Assembly: GCF_037392515.1 (NCBI RefSeq)
Contig: NC_090283.1
Span: 27,482,249-27,546,248 of the forward strand
DNA: 64,000 nucleotides
From: Haliotis asinina
Lineage: Eukaryota > Mollusca > Gastropoda > Lepetellida > Haliotidae
Direction of reading: 5' to 3'
The position numbers and the translations under genes are program-made. The notes under the pieces were generated by a model. The model saw only the letters and a program-made list of their open reading frames with translations, did no database searches and was not told the origin of the DNA. Shown piece after piece: positions 21,328-31,818 of the stretch. Each line of letters begins with the position of its first letter. Position 1 is the first letter of the stretch.

Positions 21328-21500
21328 AGCAACTAAAGAAATTGCGAGACAGAGGGTTCCAGATTTTGAAGAAGTTATGTCTGATTCAGCTGGGCCTGGC
21401 TGCCATTTCTGTGATCGTCGGAATCGTTGCTGTCTCTTTCGCTGCCGAGAACCCCCAGTTTCCGTATATTGTCGCTATACCCATCTGGAGCGGAGCACTG
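21328..21500 (+). CDS. MS4A/CD20-like membrane protein, exon 2 (membrane helices 1 and half of 2)
   Basis: Acceptor TTTTTTTATTTTCAG, donor GTAAGG, 173 bp. Encodes residues 13-70 of the assembled protein. Helix 1 is about residues 29-50 (LCLIQLGLAAISVIVGIVAV). A short loop with NPQFPY follows, then the start of helix 2 with PIWSGAL. The 'QLGLA' entry to helix 1 and a P-x-W-S/G-G motif at helix 2 recall the MS4A/CD20 family (Pfam CD20-like), where the second helix begins with a similar YPFWGG-type motif. Confidence 0.75.
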
Positions 21501-21562
21501 GTAAGGCCGACGAGGTTTCCCGTAGTCTTTCTCATAGTCCCTGACCGGCAACGCCTTCGCTG

Positions 21563-21591
21563 CTCCCCCCCCCCCCCCCGGGGGTTGTAAT
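21563..21591. repeat. Poly-C tract next to G-run
   Basis: A run of about 16 C followed by GGGGG in intron 2 of the MS4A-like gene. Likely length-variable. Confidence 0.8.
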
Positions 21592-21608
21592 GCGGGGGGA
21601 TATATTCG

Positions 21609-22135
21609 ACGCCTTTTGCTATTTACAGAGTTTTGGCATTTTTATGTTTTTTGTTTTTCCATGGAGCATTTTGGTGTTAGTCTAATGGTGGGGTGGTCTT
21701 CGTTTCCGGAGCAGAACTCAAAAACCGTTCAATATTTTTCTGCAAAACTTGTTACATACATGAACCAGAACCTCAAGTGGTGCCTTTTGCTATGTACAGG
21801 TTTTTGTGATGTATTATTTTCTCGGTTTCCATGGAGTAGGTTTCGGACTTCATCTCAAAATGGAGGGATGGACTTCGTTTCCGGAGCACAACTCAAAAAC
21901 TTCTAAATATCTTTAGGCAAAATTTTGCAGATATGTAGGGGAGACCTTAAAGTGGTGCCTTTTGCCATTTACTGACTCTTGTGATTTATCATTTTCCCAG
22001 TTTCCATGGAAACGATTCTGAGTAGTCTCAAACTGGAGAGATGGGCTTCGTTTCCGGAGCAGACCTCGAAAACTATTCAAGATCATATGTTTACAGATAT
22101 ATGGCATTCATATTTTTCATGACTTCCATGGAAAC
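21609..22135. repeat. About 172-bp diverged tandem repeat, roughly three copies
   Basis: Each copy holds GTGCCTTTTGCTATGTACAG, then TTTCCATGGA, then GACTTCGTTTCCGGAGCA and ACTCAAAAAC. Starts are near 21609, 21779 and 21953, with a partial fourth. Confidence 0.75.
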
Positions 22136-22369
22136 TAGTCAAACTTAATCTAAGAAAACATCACGTAACTGTCAGATGATTTGTCCTTTCAAATATGTCG
22201 GGGCCGGGGGGATATGTCATCTTCTGATGACTCTTGTTTCCAACGATAAAACCCCAAACGAAGCAAGTTTAGATTTCCTGAGGTTTTAAATGCCCCCTCT
22301 CACTGAGGTTCCAATTCAGTTTAGACCCCTGAAGATCTGGGTTGGACTTGATTTTCAGTAACCCTAGCT

Positions 22370-22555
22370 TGCAAGGGACGACCCGCGACTAACGGGATCG
22401 TGTGGTCAGGCTTGCTGACATGGTTGACACCGTGTCATCGTGTCCCAGTTGCGTTGATCACAGAATTCTCTGGTCCCGATTCGATCATTTACAGATCACA
22501 GAGCGCCGCCATATACAGTTGGAACACTGTTGAGCGTGGCCAAAACAAAACTCAA
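22370..22555 (-). repeat. SINE A copy, reverse orientation, decayed
   Basis: ACTAACGGGATCGTGTGGTC, CTGACATGGTTGACACC, TTTACAGATCACAGAGCGCC and GGAACACTGTTGAGCGTGG. Confidence 0.7.
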
Positions 22556-22756
22556 TCCGTGTATCACCACACCCAGAGCTCCTCTGCCCCCTACTCCCCT
22601 AAAGCCAAAGCAATCTAAACTTTTCACAACACATTCAATTTATTTTCGGCATATCAAGCATTACCCTCAAACAATATGTTTTGTAAAACCTGACGTAAAC
22701 AAGTTTTGATATATCAATGTTTTGTGACTTCCTCTCAGCTGGCACAAATGCAACTG

Positions 22757-22815
22757 AGTGCGTGCGTGCGGGTATGTGTGCATAGATGCGTGCGTGCTTG
22801 CGTGCTTGCGTGTAG
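22757..22815. repeat. (GTGC)n-type microsatellite, imperfect
   Basis: Runs of GTGCGTGC and GCTTGCGTGC with interruptions. Confidence 0.85.
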
Positions 22816-22938
22816 ATGTCTATGAATGTACTTTTGATCAATCAATTTAAAAAATAAAAACTACCCCCACACTCCTGGTCAATGAACATACGGATGCTTA
22901 TTTCTCTGTACAAGTCTTCCATTGATTTCTCATATTAG

Positions 22939-23022
22939 GTTGCAGTTGGTGCCACGTTTGGATTTCTGGCTTCCAACACTGGCTTCAACAAAGATGACGT
23001 TGCGCCCAAGGTCAAGGCCTAT
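22939..23022 (+). CDS. MS4A/CD20-like membrane protein, exon 3 (rest of helix 2)
   Basis: Twenty-eight whole codons between CATATTAG and GTAAGT. Residues 71-98: VAVGATFGFLASNTGFNKDD then VAPKVKAY. It completes helix 2 (about 59-82) and gives the charged inner loop leading to helix 3. Both borders are phase 0. Confidence 0.75.
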
Positions 23023-23712
23023 GTAAGTAGGACATTTTTGATGATTATTCACAGAAAACCTTCTGTGTTTTGAATGTTCTTTACTTACATTCTAATACGC
23101 ATGGAAGCTGTTCTCACACCCACTGTTAATATTTCTCAGTTGTGTATTAATAGATTATCATTATTGATTTTTATTTATGACATATTCTAGGGTTTACTAG
23201 GTCAAGTTAACATTTTGAATTGTAACAGTATGTAAATGGTTTCCCCGTGCTCCGGTTGTTGCAACAGATTACTCCTGGAGACCTGACTTGGCCTCTATGG
23301 TAGTAGCCATTGAACTACCCATTTTCGATATAATTCATTTCATTAAGTGTGGACTGTATTCTTTTTTTTGTTAAATATAGTTTGTACTTAGGTACTGTGT
23401 ATTGTTGGTATGCCTTTGTATCTAGTTTATAGTAGGGGTATTAAATATTATGTTTTATTGTAAACAGTCAAATTATATTTAGACTGTGCATTATTCGTTA
23501 CACTGCTATACTTAACGGCGACTAACAGTGGATATTGTAATTTGAATTATATATTTGTATGCTGTTTTATGTGTTATGTATTGTATGTAGTGCATAGTGT
23601 GAGCGTTTTAAAATGGTTTTGAAATGCGTGATGTTGGTAGTTTACATTGTTTATTTATTACATGTAAAGCATGGTGTGGGTATTTTAATTGTTTATTTAT
23701 CGTATGTACTCT

Positions 23713-24543
23713 AGAAGCCAAAGGAACCGTTACCCTTCTTTTGTAGTGAAGGTATCTATCTTCTGTTGTGAGGCGCGGACGTCCATTTCTTGGTCTGTCT
23801 ACGGTGAACCCAATCTCTCTAAAGCGCTGAACACGTCTTATAACCGTGATACGGTGGCATCTGGGGGGCTTTGGCATTGTATGTCGACCCCATCTGCACC
23901 ACCCCAATGGCTCTTTTCTCTCTTCAGCTGTTAATAGCGGGATATGTCCCGTACTTGTGTGTCATGTCATACATTAAAATCTTTTTTACCCTACAGAATC
24001 ATTTTACACGTGAAATGGATGCAAATACTGTTTGAATATTGCTACGTTTGGGTGATTGATATTGCTCTGCATAAACAGAAAATGGAAAAATATTACTTTT
24101 CAAGTAAAAATGTCAACACAGATAATTTTAGACGTTCCTAAACACTTTTTCACAACATCAAAGACACGTTTCAATTGCTTTCACAAATGCAAATCACCAC
24201 AAAATGCATTAAAAGACAGAAATAATTGGAATGATTCTTTTTCAGTTGTACACACTCTACATCGGTTGTTTCTTGTTTTAATTGTTGAAAAATAGTGACT
24301 TTAAATGGCTTATCTTTGTCTCAAAGCAGAATTGTATTTCAACGTATCTTTTGGCCATCTAAATCATTGTTATTAGTCTATTTTGGCATGGTCGAGAATA
24401 GAATAATTTACCATTTATGAAAAATGTATTTCACCTAAATATGCATGCGTGGCTTTCAGCTTTTTTGTAAACTAATATCTTCTAAGATATCCGATTTAGT
24501 TTTAAATAAATTCAAAAAGGTAGGGTAACGTTCTTTTGCCCTT
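23713..24543 (-). mobile_element. Tc1-like element, internally deleted
   Basis: The left end has AGCCAAAGGAACCGTTACCC. The right end, reverse-complemented, has AAAGGGCAAAAGAACGTTAC then CCTACC, so the ends are imperfect inverted repeats. Inside, the minus strand (23907-23740) encodes RCHRITVIRRVQRFREIG and a GRPRLTTEDRYL motif. This is the helix-turn-helix and the GRPR linker of Tc1 transposases. The catalytic DDE domain is missing. Confidence 0.65.
23740..23907 (-). pseudogene. Tc1-like transposase N-terminal remnant
   Basis: About 56 codons hold the second DNA-binding helix-turn-helix (PPRCHRITVIRRVQRF) and the AT-hook-like GRPR motif followed by LTTEDRYLHY. In intact Tc1-like enzymes a D...D...E catalytic domain of roughly 200 residues follows. 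Here the reading frame runs into the terminal repeat instead. Confidence 0.65.
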
Positions 24544-25002
24544 TAATATAGCGCATCGTGCGGGCATTTTATGTTGTCTATTTATTGCAAGTAATGCATG
24601 ATGTGGGTATTTAAAATTTTTTATTGATTGTTTGTACTGCATGGCGTGGGTATTCTAGATTGTTTAGTTGCATGTAATGCATGGTGTGGGTATTTCTATT
24701 TGTTTATTTATTGGACGTAGTGCATCGCTGGTGTAGGTATTTTAGTTTGCTTATTTATTGCATGTAATGCGTGTAGTGGGTATTTTGAATTGTTTATTAC
24801 TGGAACGCTAAAATGTGGTTACTGTACTTAAAGGCAAAGGCATTGTATGGTTAATTACTGTACGAAGTAAATTAATTTTAATATCCACTGCATTTGTACT
24901 ACGTCGTGATGTTGCTAGAATATCGGCATAAAAATATATTCCCTCACCATTTCTAATTCAATTAGTTTTATATCAACATAATCCACTTCAATCTCTTTGC
25001 AG

Positions 25003-25407
25003 GTCATTCTACATTATGTTTTCAACGTCACGTGCATTTCATGCTGCGGTGCAAGCGTCGTGTTTGGTATTCTCGGTGCGGTGTTCTGTCGGTCATATGA
25101 CCTAAAACAATTTACTCGCTGTACCCCTAACACTGCAGCATTACTCGCCACGTCGGGTGTGTCGGCCGCGGTGGGGTTCCTTCTGTCCTTGAGTTGCATC
25201 ATGGGAACGTGCTATTTCTGTGGCTTTGGAAGATCAATCGGTTTCAAGTCTCGACAGGAAACGCGGAGGCAGCTTATGGACATGCAGAGACAGATGGCGG
25301 AACTCCGTGCTCAGGTCGCTGCAAGTCAAGGTCAAAATCAAGGTCAAGGCCAACAAAATTATTACGCAGGTCAAGGTTCAGTCAATGAAGGTTTCTCCAA
25401 ATGGTAG
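25003..25407 (+). CDS. MS4A/CD20-like membrane protein, exon 4 (helices 3-4 and cytosolic tail)
   Basis: Acceptor ATCTCTTTGCAG; the exon runs to a TAG stop. Residues 99-232. Helix 3 is about 103-126 (YVFNVTCISCCGASVVFGIL). An outer loop with two cysteines (CRSYDLKQFTRC) follows, then helix 4 at about 143-171 (AALLATSGVSAAVGFLLSLS). The tail has a heptad-like basic helix (RQETRRQLMDMQRQMAELRA) and a Gln/Gly-rich end. MS4A members are four-pass proteins linked to receptor signalling and ion flux. Function here is inferred only from topology, and claudin-like or other tetraspan families remain possible. Confidence 0.75.
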   Translation, partial: VILHYVFNVTCISCCGASVVFGILGAVFCRSYDLKQFTRCTPNTAALLATSGVSAAVGFLLSLSCIMGTCYFCGFGRSIGFKSRQETRRQLMDMQRQMAELRAQVAASQGQNQGQGQQNYYAGQGSVNEGFSKW

Positions 25408-25735
25408 TTTAACAGGTGAATGAGCATTGGGCAAAGGGTAAGAACCTTTTGTAATACAGAAGATTGAAACGTAGTTTTCTTTGGATCATGAACTTTGATA
25501 AAAACAAACAAACAAACAAACAAAAAAGCACAACTACTAGTTAAGCAATTCAGAAAATCATTGCGACTTACCTTCTTGTACATATACAGATATTAAGACA
25601 CACGGGTACCGTAAGATTAGCAACAAGAACCAGAGATATCGATTATCCATTTTTCATCTCCATCCTTTTGTTATTTATACCCCTAGTATTCCCAGTCTTT
25701 GTGTGTTGAGCTCCCTTAAATTAGTAGAACGCTCA
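25408..25735. other. 3' untranslated and downstream sequence of the MS4A-like gene
   Basis: Contains (CAAA)n near 25503-25525. No canonical AATAAA was identified with confidence. Confidence 0.35.
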
Positions 25736-25739
25736 GGTC

Positions 25740-26590
25740 AAACTTCCAAACTCAGTACAGAGAACTGGACTTTGACACCGTGTACACTGATGAAACGTGG
25801 AGATTGAATGTGGCTGCCATGTGACATGTCCTCTGTGCCTCAGATACCTTGAGGTAAAGTGAAAAGACTCATCGTACTACACGCGGGTAGGAGAGATTGT
25901 GGACTGATTCCAGGATGTGATTTGGTTTTTGAGGTTAACACCAGTGAGGATGTTGAACACCAAGTGTTCATGGAATGCATGGAACATCAACTATAACCAG
26001 AGGTACACAACCCGGGCGTTATTGTTTTAGATATAGCTTCTTACCATGATGTGAAGGTGGAATCAACACTTGCCCCACCACCAGTACAATGTATTTGATG
26101 CAGTACTGATTGATGTGAAAGGCACTCAACCAAAACTTCTTGAAAAAATAATTTCGCACAAATCTAAACCACAAAACTGATGCTTTAGCTGGATCTGAGA
26201 CATGTTATTCTGACAACAGAGACACTGTGAACTCAACTCCAATGAACTTAAATGGGCAAATTGCAAAAAAAAAAAAACTTCGTGGCGAAAAACACCACCA
26301 CTTTCAAACTCTCAGACGTGAAAGGATTGGTACAACAGGCTTTTGAAAGGGTTGCCAGTGAAACATGGACAAATGCCGAAAAGCATGTCATCAAGATTGA
26401 AAATGAATACTGTGATATTGATGGGGTTGCTCAGAGTGCTGGCCAGCCACTGATTGTCAATCTTGATGACAGAAGTTCAAACGATGAACCACCCCAACCC
26501 CTTTCTGACGAAGGGTGTTACCACGCTCTAGCATTATTGCGGAGAGACTCAAACTTACTCCGGATATTTTTGTATTTTTTCAGACCATAG
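25740..26590 (+). pseudogene. Decayed DDE-3/IS630-Tc1-type transposase-like gene
   Basis: Fragments in changing forward frames follow the order of a mollusc/insect DDE-endonuclease family. VYTDETWRLN at 25775 has the first Asp. A 'LHAG' and 'PGC.LVF' stretch lies near 25880-25950. VIVLDIASYHDV near 26020 has the second Asp in a V-LD-ASYH context. ELNSNELKWAKL near 26220 has the catalytic Glu in an ELxWA context. The open C-terminal tail 26252-26590 (VAKNTTTFKLSDVKGLVQQA then ETWTNAEKHVIKIENEY) completes it. Several stops and a poly-A slip at 26266-26278 break it. No terminal repeats were located, so an old domesticated or host-like copy is possible. Confidence 0.55.
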
Positions 26591-26795
26591 AGTTGATGCA
26601 CCGCAACTGTATAATGCATTGAGAACAGGTTCCAACAGAGAGTATTCATAATACTAACATCAAATATAATCAGTGGCACAGAATATTAATATTCTTTTCT
26701 CAACATTGACAATGCAAAATTACAGTATGCTGTAGCTAATAATCTAATAACGACATTATATATACTGTCATCTTGTTACATGAGATATTCATTAT
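26591..26795. other. Intergenic sequence without visible features
   Basis: AT-rich; nothing recognised before the 46-bp array. Confidence 0.4.
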
Positions 26796-27368
26796 AAGTT
26801 GTTTACTGGTCACGAGGGGGATAATATAGGTTGGATTATATGAGTTGTTCACTGGTCACGAGGGGATAATATAGGTTGGATAATATGAGTTGTTCACTGG
26901 TCACGAGGGGGATAATATAGGTTGGATTATATGAGTTGTTCACTGGTCACGAGGGGGATAATATAGGTTGGATTGTATGAGTTGTTCACTGGTCACGGGG
27001 GGATAATATAGGTTGGATAATATAAGTTGTTCACTGGTCACGAGGGGGATAATATAGGTTGGATAATATAAGTTGTTCACTGGTCACGAGGGGGATAATA
27101 TAGGTTGGATAATATGAGCTGTCCGCTGGTCACGAGGGGGATAATATAGGTTGGATAATATGAAGTGTCCACTGGTCACGAGGGGGATAATATAGGTTGG
27201 ATAATATGAAGTGTCCACTGGTCACGAGGGGGATAATATAGGTTGGATTGTATAAGTTGTTCACTGGTCACGAGGGGGATAATATAGGTTGGATTATATG
27301 AGTTGTTTACTGGTCACGAGGGGGATAATATAGGTTGGATAATATAAGTTGTTTACTGGTCAGGAGGA
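26796..27368. repeat. 46-bp minisatellite, about 12 copies
   Basis: Unit CACTGGTCACGAGGGGGATA followed by ATATAGGTTGGATTATATGA and GTTGTT, with AT-to-AA and TTG/TCC variants. Confidence 0.9.
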
Positions 27369-27446
27369 GGACATGGTTTGGTGTTTGTTTATGTTCATGA
27401 ACAAGTATAAACAAACATCGAAGGTAACATAACAAACACTGAGGGT

Positions 27447-27545
27447 AAATCAACCCATGGGCCCAGAGGGGCCAATGAACAACGTAGTTTTCGTACCTTA
27501 CACCTCAGTGTTAAATTGTTTGAAGCCGGGGTACAAGGATTTTGC
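27447..27545 (+). repeat. Direct repeat, copy 1 (partner at 27826-27925)
   Basis: CAACCCATGGGCCCAGAGGG, AACGTAGTTTTCGTACC, ACACCTCAGTGTTAAATTG and TTTGAAGCCGGGGTAC are matched in order by the partner about 380 bp downstream. Confidence 0.7.
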
Positions 27546-27825
27546 TGACAAGAAAGACAGATATAGAGTTATTTCCCTATCATCGATTTGCATTCTCAAA
27601 ACATCGGTAATTTCCGTACATCATACGTGATTCAGATTTATTCGAAATAAAAAATACTACCACGAAGTACCAAGTATGTTCGACACTGCCATCGGGGTAC
27701 CTAGAAATGTTACTTGCTTGTAAGTGGGGTACACTGAAGATAATTAGAACGCTCAGCCAATCAGAAAGCGATATTTATAAGGTTAGATAAGGGTTGATGT
27801 ACATTATATAGACAAACTTAGAGGG

Positions 27826-27925
27826 TCCATCAACACATGGGCCCCGATAGACCAGTCAGCAACGTAGTTATCTTACCGATCACCTCAATTTTGAACTGTT
27901 TGAAGCACGGGTACTGTATCAAAGT
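27826..27925 (+). repeat. Direct repeat, copy 2
   Basis: CAACACATGGGCCCCGATAG, AACGTAGTTATCTTACC, TCACCTCAATTTTGAACTG and TTTGAAGCACGGGTAC, aligned to copy 1 at roughly 80 percent by eye. Confidence 0.7.
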
Positions 27926-28855
27926 AAGGAGTATGAGAGTTAGGCAATAAGTCAAACACAACTGAAATGAAGTACAAAACGAATTCCCACAGTTCGGCAT
28001 TTCCAGCGGGTAACAGGTCTTGCGGACCCAACATACCGGGACTGCCTGTCCCTGGTTCCAGTAAAACCAGTCCCAGAAATCCCGGCTTTGTGGAGGGCAA
28101 AACAAACCTATTGTTGCCAGCTGCCCCACCGGACCATCGTTCTCTTAATACTGGAGACGACACCCTTGTGAAGGCCAGACAATGGTGATGTGTCCAAACA
28201 GAAGTAAAGCAATGACTTTTGGGGTCTCTTTTGCCTCCTTTACATCTTAATCACCTGTTATTAATGATCTCGATTTCATATCTGTTATTTCAATAAGTAT
28301 CATAAGGTTGTGCCAATAGTAACGTGACTGTATAAGAAACGTGGTGCCCTACTATTCACTATTGCAAAATAGTATTTATCCCGTTCGTGTTTCATATGTA
28401 TTAAATGTCAGTGTAAATCTACAATGTATGGCTTCCTGAATCATCTGCTCATTTTGTAATTACCACTCATATCGCATTTCATTATTTGATCAATATTTCT
28501 GGATATAGAATCATGGGCATTCATGCTTAACTGCGGCATAGTATGTCAGTGAGCTGGTACTATAAAACCAGCACAAGCCCTGGCTAGTACAAGCAGCCAC
28601 ACATGCACACGCATGGTCCTCGTCGTGTGAGCGAAATATTCTTAAGTGCTGCGCTAAACCTCATTTCACGTCACCTTATATGTTTTAAAATGCCTTGAAG
28701 GACTGCAATTTTTTAAAAATAAATTAAAATTTAAAAATAATAATACGTGTTGGAAAACCAGAGTCTTGATTTACAGCTGGATGTAAACACAAATAAAACA
28801 AATGTTGTAGCCTTTAAAACATTAAAACTTAAATAAGTGAAAATGGCTGTATAAC
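27926..28855. other. Intergenic; faint SINE-like fragment only
   Basis: 27967-28188 gives a Pro/Gly-rich forward frame and its hydrophobic shadow, without known domains. Near 28630-28670 GAGCGAAATATTCTTAAGTG followed by CTGCGCTAAACC recalls the tail of another SINE-like family. Nothing else recognised. Confidence 0.35.
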
Positions 28856-28856
28856 G

Positions 28857-29000
28857 GAGTGAGGGAATGAGTTCAGTTTTACGCCGCTTTTAGCAATAAT
28901 CCAACAATATCACGGCGGGGAACACCATAAATGGAGTTCACACATTGTACATTGGGGAATCGAACCCTCGCCTTAGCCGTGACGGGGTTATCCCACATTT
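28857..29000 (+). repeat. SINE B copy
   Basis: GAATGAGTTCAGTTTTACGC, CGCTTTTAGCAATAATCCA, TCACGGCGGGGAACACC and GGGGAATCGAACCCTCGCC. The last tRNA-like bases (box A) are lost. Confidence 0.75.
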
Positions 29001-29307
29001 TTCAAAATATCTGATGAAAAGATTAAAACAATTCTGTTATGTAAGATTGTAGAACACTTTGCACATTAAATGTAATTGGAGATGAGTTCCACTTCTTATT
29101 ATTGTGCCCCTACTACACTGATTTAAGGACAAAATTTTCTCCCCAATATTGCAAACATATCCTAATACATGTAAATGTAATTGTTACTGAAATCTAACGA
29201 GGCTAAAAATATCCATAAATATGACATGTACATATCCACCATGACTTTTAGACAATATGTTTGAAACCATTGTGACTGCCTGCCAGTATTGTTACCTACT
29301 TACCAAC
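29001..29307. other. Intergenic sequence without visible features
   Basis: AT-rich unique sequence. Confidence 0.4.
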
Positions 29308-29488
29308 AGACCGATCCAGTCCGGGCCGATAAGCCCCGCCCACTCCGATTTTTGACGTTTAGGGGGAGGCTTCCGAGGCTTCGTTTGACCCCGGAAATAA
29401 GTCTGACAAATCTACAACGCGCGCCCGGCCTGCTGATTGGCCGAAATCGACGCATGCACCAGCTTTGATTGACAGACTGGATCGGTCT
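29308..29488. mobile_element. 181-bp MITE-like element with 14-bp inverted ends and promoter-like boxes
   Basis: Begins AGACCGATCCAGTC and ends with its exact reverse complement GACTGGATCGGTCT. Much more GC-rich than its surroundings. Contains CCCCGCCC (GC box), CTGATTGGCC and TTGATTGACA (CCAAT-type) and GCGCGC. No coding frame. No clear target duplication. Confidence 0.6.
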
Positions 29489-29582
29489 ATAGGCAAATTT
29501 GCAAATTACGATGAATGCCTGGAGAAAATAGGTTATAAAATAACAGACCAGATATGATCATCAATACTGAAGACCAAACTGG

Positions 29583-29895
29583 GTGGGCGAGTGAGTTGGG
29601 TTTTACGACGCTTCTTTTGAAGGCCAAAGAATCATTAATTCTGCTACCGACTGCTACTTGAGTCACAAACGCTTGGGATAGGATGCCAACGACGATTTAA
29701 CATGCTGGTTCAGGGGCATGTGCCCACCTGGCTGCAGTGTGAAAACCCATGTGAGTGACTGTAGCAATATTTCAGCAACATCACGGTTGCGAACTCCAGA
29801 AATGGACTTGACTCATTGTACCCTTGTGGGAATTGAACCCCGGTTTTCGGCGTGACGAGCGAAGACTTTAACTGCGTTGCTACCCAAATACCCCG
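29583..29895 (+). repeat. SINE B copy interrupted by about 137 bp
   Basis: The head GAGTGAGTTGGGTTTTACGA (29585-29612) and the body from GTAGCAATATTTCAGCAACA to TAACTGCGTTGCTACCC (29760-29890) are parts of one SINE B. They are separated by unrelated sequence. Confidence 0.6.
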
Positions 29896-30390
29896 TGAAT
29901 TACCTTGAAGGTGAATGTGTGGCATCTCACCTTACAGCTCATGTTCAAAATCAGTTGCATTTTACAGATTCTTTCAATTTTATGTCTCTGTTAACGCGTG
30001 CCTGTAGTCGTCGGCTCGTGGTGAATTAGCTCATGATTTTGATGAAGAGCTTTACGTTGACGAAGACAAATGAATACGTTGATGAAGACGAAGGCATAGT
30101 TTGGTTCGAACGTCTTTAGTTGGAGGTGAATGAGGTGAGCGGACTTCCAGCTCAACCCCAGGGTCTTTCCTGCAAGCGGCATAATCCGGCTCGCGGTCTT
30201 CCCTACAAAGACAGTCGGAATGCCGGTCTCCACACTCACATCTCACATAGATGTGAGCATAATATATACAGTTTTTAACAAAAATGGACAGGCAAAGATT
30301 CAACAATGGACAGATAGAGAAACAATAGCACTTCCCTCTACAGTCGATGTGATGACAGACACAACCTAGCGGGATGACCAGTAAAGGCCA
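29896..30390. other. Intergenic sequence without visible features
   Basis: A minus-strand Cys-rich frame (30306-30052) has no recognised domain or splice framing. Confidence 0.35.
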
Positions 30391-30394
30391 TAAA

Positions 30395-30520
30395 GGCCAT
30401 CCGGGTTAGAATTGGCTTTCAGCATTCCATGCTTGTAAGAAGTGACATACTGCTTGTCTGACTCGATTGCTTACAGACCAACGCTTTATCGCTGGAACAC
30501 TGCCGGGTGATGTAAACAAC
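30395..30520 (-). repeat. SINE A copy, heavily decayed, reverse orientation
   Basis: TTAGAATTGGCTTTCAGCAT, CGATTGCTTACAGACCAACG and GGAACACTGCCGGGTGATGT in family order. Confidence 0.55.
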
Positions 30521-31664
30521 AAACAAAATCATTGGAGAAGTTGGTAAAAGAAATATAGTATTTACAGCATTTTTTTCGATCACCTTACATACACACCAAA
30601 TACCATACTTTCAAGAGTACATTGCGTGGTCACACGCAAGCTGTGTTGCTTTAACGAGTGCGATGACATGAGGACAAGCAAGCTGTCTGTCTTTTGCGAC
30701 TGCGTGAAGAAAGAGACTTGTCTCGAGGCTGTTTTAGTGGTAAGAGCATTGTAAGGTAAGGTTAATGTACGGCTCTTACGCTCTCTTTGCAATGTTTGGA
30801 ACTGCAGGTCCTTGTGGCCTTCAGTAAATTATCCTCTTGTCTTTTTAAAACTTCTATGTTTTCCATATTTTTGCTTTAATAACGGCCGGGAACCATCAAT
30901 GATCCTTCATGTAACGATAACAGTTTCACTTTCTGGTATTTAAGCGCCTTGCGCACTGAATATCATCTTCGCCATTTGTTCCATATTTGATTTTGTGGAC
31001 CGTGTGAAACTATGTGCAGTGTTTCACTGCAACAAATTGGACCTGTAGATTTCGTTCAGGGCCCGTAGATTTTAAAGTCTGCAAGCGGCAGCCAAAGCTG
31101 ATAGCCAACTGGCCATTCAAAGTGTTGCAAACACTACAGTTGAGACAGCTTCGAATAGCTGGGCCCGAGGACAGATACGTGCCTGCTTAACGACCTTGGG
31201 ACGTATTCACATATTAGTCCATTCGGCAGTTTATGGAAAAGAAGTACTGTTCCAATGAATTAATCTTAGTCGATGTATTCGAAACATTTCGCGCCATGTG
31301 TCAAGACGGTTATGCAATAGGCCCTTGTCAATATCATACATTGCGTGTCATGGTCACGGAGGCTTGTTCGAAAATGACTTGATTTAAATTCGATCTCGTG
31401 CTCGACCGGACGAGTACATCATGTACATCTGTGCATGGTACATGATGAAATCTTTGGCATTGAGGACTTCATGGCCGACTTGCACGGCGTGTAAAACAGG
31501 GTTTCAGTCGACCCTGAGAAATAGCGAGGGTATTTAATACAGGTCGATGTACCCGAGTCATTTGGACGAATCTGACTCTGCTTGATCTTTTGCTTGACAA
31601 AAGAGATATTTCCTATCATGCACACCATTTGGAAGAACAATAGTCAAAGGTTACCACAGCAATG
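30521..31664. other. Intergenic sequence without visible features
   Basis: Both strands read; only short frames without domains. An ATG-poor, mildly GC-richer patch lies at 31000-31200. Confidence 0.35.
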
Positions 31665-31818
31665 GAGTGATTGAGTTTAGTTTGAGACTGTTTTAGTAAT
31701 ATTCAAACAATTTCATGGCGGAAGACACCAGAAATGGGCTTCACACACATTACCCATGTAGAGAATCAAACCTCGCTCTTGACGGCCTGACGTGAAAGCT
31801 TTAACCACTAGAATACCC
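31665..31818 (+). repeat. SINE B copy, decayed
   Basis: GAGTGATTGAGTTTAGTTTG, CATGGCGGAAGACACCAGAA, ATGGGCTTCACACACATTAC and GCTTTAACCACTAGAATACC. Confidence 0.75.

Larger units (their letters stand above)
23560..24800. repeat. Degenerate minisatellite around a Tc1-like insertion
   Basis: Units of the type GCATGTAATGCATGGTGTGG followed by GTATTTTAATTGTTTATTTATT occur at about 23570-23712 and again at 24545-24795, about 45-60 bp each and poorly conserved. The interval between the blocks is a Tc1-like element. All lies in intron 3 of the MS4A-like gene. Confidence 0.7.

Noticed and set aside
27885..28188. Overlapping frames on both strands with Gly/Pro-rich peptides
   Set aside because: No domain, no splice framing, and they overlap a repeated segment at the right side.
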